Below are positions 4,522-9,227 of a stretch of DNA of 9,227 nt, piece by piece; the stretch's first letter is position 1; each line of letters opens with the position of its first letter. The notes under the pieces were generated by a model. The model was given only the letters and a program-made list of their open reading frames with translations, was not told the DNA's origin and did no database searches. This stretch comes from Thermocaproicibacter sp002397355. GTDB taxonomy: Bacteria; Bacillota; Clostridia; Oscillospirales; Acutalibacteraceae. A program made the translations under genes and the position numbers. The stretch covers positions 1 to 9,227 of the forward strand of contig DAISNS010000080.1 of assembly GCA_036830905.1 (NCBI GenBank), given 5' to 3'.

Positions 4522-6141
4522 TTGGTCAGCGGCGCGGAAATCATGGTCCGGTGTCTGGAAAGCGAGGGCGTCCGGCTCGTTTTCGGCTACCCCGGCGCCG
4601 CCATCTGCCCGTTTTTCGATTTTCTGTCGCGCTCGCGGACGGAGTTCGTGCTGGTGCGGGAGGAGCAGAACGCGGCCCACGCCGCAAGCGGATACGCCCG
4701 CGCGGCCGGCGTCCCGGGCGTCTGCGCCGTCACCTCCGGGCCGGGCGCGACGAACCTCATCACCGGCATCGCCACGGCGTACATGGATTCCATCCCCATC
4801 GTGGCCGTCACCGGGCAGGTGAACCAGTGGCTGCTGGGGCGCGACGTGTTCCAGGAGGCCGACATCACCGGCGCGTGCGCCTCGTTCACGAAGCATTCCT
4901 ACCTGGTCAAGGACGCGGCGGACCTGCCGCGCGTTTTCCGCGAGGCGTTCCACATCGCTTCCACCGGGCGGCCCGGGCCCGTGCTCATCGACGTGCCGAC
5001 CGACGTGCAGAAGCAGGAGGTCGCGTCCTTCTCCTACCCGCAGAAGGTGTCCATCCCCGGCTACAAGCCGCGCACGCAGGGCCACGCGCTGCAGGTGAAA
5101 AAGGCCGCGCAGGCCATCGCCGCGGCCAGGCGCCCGCTCATCGTGTGCGGCGGCGGCGTCGTGCTGGCCGGCGCGCGGGACGAGCTGCTCGGCTTCTCGA
5201 AGAAAACGGGCATCCCCGTCGTCTCCACCATGATGGGCCTCGGCGTGGTGCCGCTGGACAGCCCCGACTACCTCGGGATGATCGGCCTGTTCGGCCGGCC
5301 GGAGGCGAACCGCATCCTGCACGACGCGGACCTGATCCTCCTCTGCGGCGCCCGCGTGGGCGACCGCGCCGTTTCCGACCCGCAGCAGATCTCCGGGACG
5401 GCGAAGATCGTGCATATCGACGTGGACCCGGCGGAGATCGGGAAAAACATGGACGTGGACATCCCCATCGTGGGGGACATCCGGCTGGTGCTGCGCGCGC
5501 TCGCGGCGCAGACGGAGGCCCGCGCCCCGGAGGAATGGGTCGCCCTCGTGGAAAAGACGGCAGCCTCCTACGTGCCGAAAGGCAGGCCGCGCGGGGACTT
5601 CGTGGAGCCGCGCTCGTTCCTGCGGGCGCTTTCCGCGCGGATGGAGCCGAACGCGATCCTCTGCGCCGACGTGGGCCAGAACCAGATCTGGGCCGCGAAC
5701 CATTTCAACGGGAAAGAGGGGCGCTTCCTCACGACGGGCGGCCTGGGCACGATGGGCTACGCGCTGCCGGCGGCCGTCGGCGCGAAGCTGGCGAAGCCGA
5801 ACCGCCAGGTGGTGTGCGTCTGCGGCGACGGCGCGTTCCAGATGTCGGAATGCGAGCTGGGCACGCTGGTGCAGACGGGGGCCGACGTGAAGATCGTCCT
5901 GATGCGCAACGACCGCCTCGGCATGGTGTGGGAGATCCAGACGAAGCAGTACGGCGGCCGGCACGCGGCCACGGGCCTTGCGGGCGGGCCGGATTTCGTG
6001 AAGCTGGCCGGGGCCTACGGCATCCCCGCCGAAGAGGCGGGCAGCAACGCCGAGGCCGAAGCGGCGGCGGAACGGATGCTCGCGCACAGGGGCCCGTACC
6101 TGCTCGTGTGCCGGGTGGACCCCGACGAGCCGACGCTGTAA
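4522..6141 (+). CDS. ilvB: Acetohydroxyacid synthase large (catalytic) subunit
   Basis: A 539-residue TPP-dependent enzyme that condenses two pyruvates to acetolactate, or pyruvate with 2-oxobutyrate to acetohydroxybutyrate, the first common step of Val/Leu/Ile synthesis. Catalytic Glu48 lies in REEQNAAHAASGYAR (46-60; most relatives have RHEQ). Other features are TSGPGATNLITGIATAYMDS (71-90), GRDVFQEAD (106-114), a central domain at about 190-330, and the TPP/Mg motif GDGAFQM (435-441) with Asn463. The start is a TTG after GAGGCGG; it gives the family N-terminus xxGAEIMVxCLxxxGV, whereas the ATG at 4543 would remove GAEI. The protein stops at DPDEPTL, about 25 residues short of many homologues, which continue into a PMVPPG-like tail. 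Ile472 occupies the place of the herbicide-contact Trp. It is first in the operon, 12 bases before ilvN. Confidence 0.96.
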   Translation: MVSGAEIMVRCLESEGVRLVFGYPGAAICPFFDFLSRSRTEFVLVREEQNAAHAASGYARAAGVPGVCAVTSGPGATNLITGIATAYMDSIPIVAVTGQVNQWLLGRDVFQEADITGACASFTKHSYLVKDAADLPRVFREAFHIASTGRPGPVLIDVPTDVQKQEVASFSYPQKVSIPGYKPRTQGHALQVKKAAQAIAAARRPLIVCGGGVVLAGARDELLGFSKKTGIPVVSTMMGLGVVPLDSPDYLGMIGLFGRPEANRILHDADLILLCGARVGDRAVSDPQQISGTAKIVHIDVDPAEIGKNMDVDIPIVGDIRLVLRALAAQTEARAPEEWVALVEKTAASYVPKGRPRGDFVEPRSFLRALSARMEPNAILCADVGQNQIWAANHFNGKEGRFLTTGGLGTMGYALPAAVGAKLAKPNRQVVCVCGDGAFQMSECELGTLVQTGADVKIVLMRNDRLGMVWEIQTKQYGGRHAATGLAGGPDFVKLAGAYGIPAEEAGSNAEAEAAAERMLAHRGPYLLVCRVDPDEPTL

Positions 6142-6153
6142 GGGGGCGGGAAG

Positions 6154-6678
6154 ATGAAAAGCACACTCTCCGTTCTGGTGGAAAACCGGCCGGGCGTCCT
6201 TTCCAAGGTGGCCGGGCTGTTTTCCCGCCGCGGGTTCAACATCGACAGCCTCGCCGTCGGGACGACGGAAAACCCGCGCGTTTCCCGCATGACCATCGTC
6301 GTGGACGGCGACGCCCACGTGGTGGAGCAGGTGGAAAAGCAGCTCAACAAGCTGATCCCGGTCATCAAGGTGAAGGTGCTGGAGCCGGGCGGCTTCCTCA
6401 GCAGCGAGCACGCGCTGGTGAAGATCGCCTGCAAGCCGCGCCAGCACGCCGAGGTGATGAACATCGCCGAGCTGATGCGCGCGTCCATCGTGGACGTCTC
6501 CCCCGTTTCGCTCACGCTGGAATTCACCGGCGGCGAGGAGAAGCTGCGCACGCTGCTGGACCTCGTAAAGTCCTACGGCGTCAAGGAGCTGGTGCGCTCC
6601 GGCGCGCTGGCGATCGAGAAGGGCAGCGCGCCTCTCCAGCAGCGTGCCGCCGCATCCGCGCCCCGGCGGGAAGAGTAG
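6154..6678 (+). CDS. ilvN: Acetohydroxyacid synthase small (regulatory) subunit
   Basis: A 174-residue ACT-domain protein that activates IlvB and confers feedback inhibition by valine. The ACT domain (about 2-76) has the canonical LSVLVENRPGVLSKVAGLFS (5-24) and RGFNIDSLAVG (26-36); the ligand-interface Asn11 and Gly14 are present. A second ALS-SSU C-terminal domain spans about 85-155 and ends in YGVKELVRSGALAI. A tail of about 18 residues rich in Ala, Arg and Gln follows; its residues 163-170 are encoded by a repeat also found at 8020-8044, so the tail is probably a recent addition. GGGGGCGG precedes the ATG. The gene follows ilvB by 12 bases. The symbol could equally be ilvH. Confidence 0.95.
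   Translation: MKSTLSVLVENRPGVLSKVAGLFSRRGFNIDSLAVGTTENPRVSRMTIVVDGDAHVVEQVEKQLNKLIPVIKVKVLEPGGFLSSEHALVKIACKPRQHAEVMNIAELMRASIVDVSPVSLTLEFTGGEEKLRTLLDLVKSYGVKELVRSGALAIEKGSAPLQQRAAASAPRREE
6640..6664 (+). repeat. 25-base repeat inside the 3' end of ilvN
   Basis: This stretch matches 8020-8044 at 24 of 25 bases (one C/T difference), and its first 14 bases, CAGCGTGCCGCCGC, also occur at 4357-4370 just after the thiT terminator. The other two copies are intergenic. Here it is read in frame as Gln-Arg-Ala-Ala-Ala-Ser-Ala-Pro. Confidence 0.75.
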
Positions 6679-6760
6679 GGGCGCGGGGGCGCGCTCCCGG
6701 AGGAACGGCAGGAAAGAAAACAATACGCCAAAGCATTGCTTTCCCGTTTGTTGAATAAAT

Positions 6761-6774
6761 TTGCCGAACGGCAA
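6761..6774 (+). repeat. Small inverted repeat abutting the ilvC ribosome binding site
   Basis: TTGCCG-AA-CGGCAA is a perfect 6-bp inverted repeat whose last bases overlap the start of AAGGAGG (6773-6779), the ilvC Shine-Dalgarno site. It sits in a 110-base ilvN-ilvC gap, the only sizeable gap in the operon. A hairpin here could modulate ilvC translation or mark an RNA processing end; no internal promoter is convincing. Confidence 0.45.
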
Positions 6775-6788
6775 GGAGGAACTTACAA

Positions 6789-7799
6789 ATGCCAAAGATC
6801 TACTATGAAGCCGACTGCGACATCAACCTGCTGAAAGGGAAGAAAGTAGCGATCATCGGATACGGCAGCCAGGGCCATGCCCATGCGCTGAACCTGCGCG
6901 ACAGCGGCGTCGATGTGATCGTCGGCCTGTACGAGGGAAGCAAGAGCAAGGCGAAAGCCGAGGCGCAGGGGTTGAAGGTGGTCACCGTGCCGGAAGCGAC
7001 GAAGGCCGCCGACATCGTGATGGTCCTGATCCCGGACGAGAAGCAGGCGGACGTCTACAAAACGGAGATCGCCCCGTACCTCACGGAGGGGAAGGCCCTC
7101 GCGTTCGCCCACGGCTTCAACATCCACTTCAAGCAGATCGTCCCGCCGGACAACGTGGACGTGTTCATGATCGCGCCGAAAGGCCCGGGCCACACCGTGC
7201 GCAGCGAATACGTCGCCGGCAAGGGCGTGCCGTGCCTCATCGCCGTGCATCAGGACGTGACCGGCCACGCGCACGACATCGGCCTCGCCTACGGCGCGGC
7301 GCTGGGCGCGGCGCGCGCCGCCCTGATGGAGACGACGTTCAAGATCGAGACGGAGACGGACCTCTTCGGCGAGCAGTGCGTGCTCTGCGGCGGCGTGACG
7401 GCCCTGATGCAGGCCGGGTTCGAGACGCTGGTGGAAGCCGGCTACGCGCCCGAGAACGCCTATTTCGAGTGCATCCACGAGATGAAGCTCATCGTGGACC
7501 TGATCTACCGCGGCGGCTTCAAGATGATGCGCTACTCCATCTCCGACACCGCCGAGTTCGGCGATTACGAGACAGGGAAACGCCTGATCACGGCGGACAC
7601 CAAGAAGGAAATGAAGAAAGTCCTCTCCGAGATCCAGGACGGCACCTTCGCCTCCAAGTGGATCGCCGAGAACAAGAACGGCCGCGCCCACTTCCTGGCG
7701 TGCCGCCGCATCGCCGCCGAGCACCAGCTTGAAAAGACCGGCGCGGAGCTGCGCAAGATGTATTCCTGGAACAACCAGCCGATCGACGAGGACCGCTGA
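6789..7799 (+). CDS. ilvC: Ketol-acid reductoisomerase, class I, NADP-type
   Basis: A 336-residue short-form (class I) KARI that converts acetolactate and acetohydroxybutyrate to dihydroxy acids by Mg-dependent alkyl migration and NADPH reduction. The Rossmann motif GYGSQG is at 24-29. The cofactor loop GLYEGSKSKAKAEAQGL (46-62) has Ser51 and Ser53, as expected for 2'-phosphate recognition, so NADPH preference is predicted. Catalytic and metal residues are recognisable: FAHGF (His108), APKGPG (Lys131), TDLFGEQ (Asp191, Glu195), ECIHE (Glu227, Glu231) and YSISDTAE (Ser252). AAGGAGG lies 8-9 bases before the ATG. It is the last operon gene; ilvD and ilvE are not in the window. A dispersed repeat starts at its stop codon. 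Confidence 0.98.
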   Translation: MPKIYYEADCDINLLKGKKVAIIGYGSQGHAHALNLRDSGVDVIVGLYEGSKSKAKAEAQGLKVVTVPEATKAADIVMVLIPDEKQADVYKTEIAPYLTEGKALAFAHGFNIHFKQIVPPDNVDVFMIAPKGPGHTVRSEYVAGKGVPCLIAVHQDVTGHAHDIGLAYGAALGAARAALMETTFKIETETDLFGEQCVLCGGVTALMQAGFETLVEAGYAPENAYFECIHEMKLIVDLIYRGGFKMMRYSISDTAEFGDYETGKRLITADTKKEMKKVLSEIQDGTFASKWIAENKNGRAHFLACRRIAAEHQLEKTGAELRKMYSWNNQPIDEDR

Positions 7800-7881
7800 G
7801 CAGCCAAATGCTGCGCGGCGCCCCGGCGCATAGAACGGCGAAAACCTGAGCAGTGCCGTATCCCATAAGACTTTCTTGACG
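7800..7881 (+). repeat. Dispersed intergenic repeat, copy 2 (most complete)
   Basis: The repeat begins at the last base of the ilvC stop with hairpin GCAGC-CAAAT-GCTGC (7800-7814), followed by a second GC hairpin (GCGCC/GGCGC), GAACGGCGAAAACCT (7833-7847), and a block at 7856-7881 that matches window positions 26-1 (minus) at 23 of 26 bases. That block is bounded by CCGT and ACGG, which can pair. The sense is the same as the upstream gene, as for the other copies. Confidence 0.65.
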
Positions 7882-7882
7882 G

Positions 7883-7920
7883 AGCCCGGGGTGCAGGGGG
7901 GCCGGGCTTCAGCCCTTTTT
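7883..7920 (+). terminator. Probable terminator of the ilvBNC operon
   Basis: AGCCCGG (7883-7889) pairs with CCGGGCT (7902-7908); alternatively GGGC-TTCA-GCCC (7904-7915) leads directly into TTTTT (7916-7920). The second form has a short stem but the correct T-run position. Together they make a plausible, not ideal, terminator about 100 bases after ilvC. Confidence 0.5.
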
Positions 7921-8019
7921 CAAGCGTGCCCGGGGCGACGGGATCGCTTGGAAACGGTTTTGACTTCCGTCGTGGCCGCCGTAGGCGCGTAAGGCGTTGC
8001 ACGCCCGCGGCGCCCCGGG

Positions 8020-8044
8020 CAGCGTGCCGCTGCATCCGCGCCCC
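8020..8044 (+). repeat. 25-base repeat, intergenic copy
   Basis: It matches 6640-6664 in the ilvN 3' end at 24 of 25 bases, in the same strand orientation. It is directly followed by the minus-strand module at 8041-8080. Confidence 0.75.
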
Positions 8045-8080
8045 AAACTCTCCCGCCAAACTGCGCCGGCGATTTTCACC
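8041..8080 (-). repeat. GGGAGAG-type repeat module, copy 2
   Basis: Read on the minus strand it contains GGTGAAAATCGCC, GTTTGGCGGGAGAG and GGGG. It aligns with 139-90 (minus), which has GGCGAAAATC and GTTGGCCGGGAGAG. The resemblance is short and GC-rich, but the order and spacing are conserved. Confidence 0.45.
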
Positions 8081-8191
8081 CGGCTGCCCCCCCGCTCCCC
8101 TTTCGCGTCGCTTTCCGGAACGGAAAGAGACGAACTTCGTCGTTAGCTGAAAAACCGAAAAGAAACTTTCACACGGTGCAGAGCTTTGGAT

Positions 8192-8233
8192 TCATAAACT
8201 TCGCCTTGAAGCTTTCCCGGCCGACTCAACGGC
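8192..8233 (-). repeat. GGGAGAG-type repeat module, copy 3
   Basis: Plus-strand TCATAA, CCTT, AAGCT, TCCCGGCC and AC occur in the same order and nearly the same spacing as at 89-124, with one- to two-base indels. It lies about 110 bases upstream of the DUF975 promoter. Confidence 0.45.
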
Positions 8234-8297
8234 CGAGCCTGCGGCTGCACGCCGGCCGCGCAAAGGCGTAAAATGGAAGGGGAACGGGAAAGATAAT

Positions 8298-8323
8298 TTC
8301 CGGGAAGGATTCTTTTCCCGGAA
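8298..8323. promoter_or_regulatory. Candidate operator: 9-bp inverted repeat over the -35
   Basis: TTCCGGGAA (8298-8306) and TTCCCGGAA (8315-8323) are exact reverse complements across 8 bases and cover the -35 region of the promoter whose -10 is at 8333. The placement suits a dimeric repressor; no regulator is encoded nearby. Confidence 0.5.
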
Positions 8324-8338
8324 GGACGCGGGTATAAT
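8310..8338 (+). promoter_or_regulatory. Promoter for DUF975 gene
   Basis: TATAAT at 8333-8338 is a consensus -10. The -35 position 17 bases upstream (8310-8315, TTCTTT) is a partial match. Transcription would start near 8345, which excludes the GTG at 8343 as a start and favours the ATG at 8385. Confidence 0.65.
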
Positions 8339-8384
8339 TTCAGTGATCGGAAAATTTGCCCGAAGGGAAAGAGGGAATCGGAGG

Positions 8385-9137
8385 ATGTGGGACAGAACCA
8401 TTCTGAAGCAGAACGCGAAGCTGGCGCTTGCCGGCCGGAAATACCGGACGGCGTTCCTGGTGTGCCTGATCGACTCGCTGATCCTCGGAATATTCAATAT
8501 TGCCGGCCATTTTTCTTCCCCCGCCGTCAATATCTTTTCAGCGGACGCCGTGCAGCAGTATGAGCAGACCTTCAGCGGGAGAACGTCGTTCTGGCAGGTC
8601 CTGATGTTCATCTTCGTGGGGCTGCCGCTGTCGGTGGGGGTGGCGCGCTTTTTCGTGCGGAACCGCTTCGGCAGGACGGAGCTGGAAACGATGTTCTCCG
8701 GCTTTACCGAAAATTACGGCAGAACGGTCGGCGGCATGTTCACCACGGTGGGCGTCGTTTTCCTGTGGAGCCTGCTGTTCATCATCCCGGGCATCGTCAA
8801 ATGGATGGAGTACAGCATGGTGCGCTTTATCCTTTCGGATAACCCCGCCCTTTCCGGCACCCGCGCCAGGGAAATCAGCCGCCGCATGACGCAGGGCGAA
8901 AAGGGAGCCGTTTTCGTGCTGTATCTTTCCTTTCTCGGCTGGTATTTTCTGGCTGGCATCGTGCTCACCATGTTCGAGTGGTGGCTCTGGCCCGTCAGCG
9001 GCGTGATCTCCTGCGCCACCACCGCGCTGATCGCGGCGTACCAGGAGGCGACGTTCGCCGAGCTCTACATCTTCATGCGCGACCGCGCCATCCGCACCGG
9101 CGCCGTAACGGCCGAGGAGCTCGGCCTGGCTTACTGA
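8385..9137 (+). CDS. DUF975 family integral membrane protein
   Basis: A 250-residue membrane protein of the DUF975 family, common in clostridia and of unknown function. The start MWDRTILKQNAKLAL matches the usual DUF975 opening (MWxRxxLKxxAK), with AGAGGG about nine bases upstream; the upstream GTG frame would begin before the predicted transcript start. About five to six hydrophobic segments are visible, including residues 24-40, 70-83, 113-133, 173-194 and 202-220. Family-like parts are GLPLSVGVARFFVRNRFG, YSMVRFILSDNP, ISRRMTQGEKGAVFVLYLSFLGW, and a C-terminal segment leading to Tyr/Phe residues. It appears to be monocistronic between its own promoter and terminator. A role in envelope or transport is only a guess. 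Confidence 0.85.
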   Translation: MWDRTILKQNAKLALAGRKYRTAFLVCLIDSLILGIFNIAGHFSSPAVNIFSADAVQQYEQTFSGRTSFWQVLMFIFVGLPLSVGVARFFVRNRFGRTELETMFSGFTENYGRTVGGMFTTVGVVFLWSLLFIIPGIVKWMEYSMVRFILSDNPALSGTRAREISRRMTQGEKGAVFVLYLSFLGWYFLAGIVLTMFEWWLWPVSGVISCATTALIAAYQEATFAELYIFMRDRAIRTGAVTAEELGLAY

Positions 9138-9169
9138 CGCCGCGCGGGCGGTTCACGGACAAAACACAG

Positions 9170-9206
9170 GCGGAGGCAGGGGATCGATCCCCTGCCTCCG
9201 CTCTTT
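9170..9206 (+). terminator. Terminator: perfect 32-base palindrome
   Basis: Positions 9170-9201 form an exact palindrome centred between 9185 and 9186 (GATCGATC at the middle), giving up to 16 paired bases less the loop, followed by TCTTTT. It lies 32 bases after the DUF975 stop, so it is the terminator for that gene. It could act on both strands, although only the plus side shows a T-run. Confidence 0.88.
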
Positions 9207-9209
9207 TCA

Positions 9210-9227
9210 GCGGCCAAATGCCGCGCG
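9210..9227 (+). repeat. Dispersed intergenic repeat, copy 3 (cut by window end)
   Basis: GCGGC-CAAAT-GCCGC plus GCG matches the start of the copy at 7800-7817. The two differences (A to G and T to C) are partners in the stem, so pairing is kept. It again lies downstream of a gene in the same sense. The remainder is beyond the window. Confidence 0.6.

Larger units (their letters stand above)
7800..8384. other. Repeat-filled intergenic region without a credible gene
   Basis: The 585 bases between ilvC and the DUF975 gene contain open frames on both strands, but these give Arg/Pro/Ala-rich low-complexity proteins, lack convincing starts, or overlap ilvC. The content is repeat copy 2, a terminator-like structure (7883-7920), the 25-base repeat (8020-8044), two GGGAGAG-type modules on the minus strand (8041-8080 and 8192-8233), a stem-loop at 8106-8132 (CTTTCCG/CGGAAAG, 3-base loop), and then the promoter of the next gene. 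It looks like a site where intergenic elements have accumulated. Confidence 0.6.

Noticed and set aside
4551..6758. 735-codon plus-strand frame overlapping ilvB and ilvN
   Set aside because: It is a low-complexity Arg/Gly/Pro frame in a wrong phase of ilvBN.
6715..6765. Internal promoter for ilvC
   Set aside because: TTGCTT at 6736-6741 has no suitable -10 at 16-18 bases; the AT-rich sequence alone is not enough.
4414..6795. 793-codon minus-strand open frame opposite ilvB and ilvN
   Set aside because: It is a composition shadow of two well-identified genes, rich in Arg, His and Ala, with no domain; long antisense frames are expected at this GC.
7565..8059. 164-codon minus-strand frame after and into ilvC
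   Set aside because: It overlaps the 3' end of ilvC antisense and is built mainly from the repeat modules. Such frames may be annotated as hypothetical proteins, but there is no start signal or domain.
7926..8150. 74-codon plus-strand frame in the repeat region
   Set aside because: It is Arg/Pro-rich, has no ribosome binding site, and crosses repeat modules; it looks non-coding.
8343..8384. GTG start at 8343 for the DUF975 gene
   Set aside because: It lies at or before the predicted transcript start (-10 at 8333-8338), and DUF975 proteins typically begin at the equivalent of the ATG at 8385.

Overview
This window is a GC-rich bacterial chromosome segment carrying housekeeping genes. The best guess for its source is a clostridial (Bacillota) lineage with high third-position GC. 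Supporting this are an ECF-type thiamine transporter S component (ThiT) behind a TPP riboswitch with a transcription terminator, a DUF975 membrane protein, purine-rich Shine-Dalgarno sites, and promoters of the extended TGnTATAAT type. No phage, plasmid, CRISPR or insertion-sequence genes are visible, and no gene is cut by either window edge. The species cannot be named from the sequence.

Layout. Positions 1-166 are intergenic and hold repeat modules. On the minus strand, a DUF1624-type membrane acyltransferase gene (2095-1313) is followed by ychF (1261-167), probably as one transcript. A compact divergent promoter region at 2144-2176 separates this pair from a plus-strand pair: a FlK-like hotdog thioesterase (2207-2596) and a HAD phosphatase (2593-3252), joined by a 4-base ATGA overlap. 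A strong promoter inside the end of the HAD gene drives a TPP riboswitch (about 3283-3371), an intrinsic terminator (3389-3423) and thiT (3553-4152). After another terminator, a strong promoter at 4445-4474 drives ilvB (TTG start, 4522), ilvN (6154-6678) and ilvC (6789-7799), the first two steps of branched-chain amino acid synthesis. A geneless stretch at 7800-8384 is full of short dispersed repeats. A DUF975 membrane protein (8385-9137) and its terminator, a perfect 32-base palindrome, close the window.

Functional links. ThiT imports thiamine, the precursor of TPP. TPP is both the riboswitch ligand and the cofactor of IlvB, so thiamine uptake lies directly beside a major TPP consumer, though under its own promoter. 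IlvB and IlvN form acetohydroxyacid synthase, and IlvC reduces and isomerises its product.

Most interesting signals. A repeat family lies downstream of ychF, ilvC and the DUF975 gene, always in the same sense as the gene before it. Two copies of its small hairpin differ by a compensatory base-pair change. A related 25-base repeat encodes the extra C-terminal tail of IlvN. Two mirror-image extended -10 promoters are embedded in a perfect inverted repeat. I found no convincing new multi-gene system.
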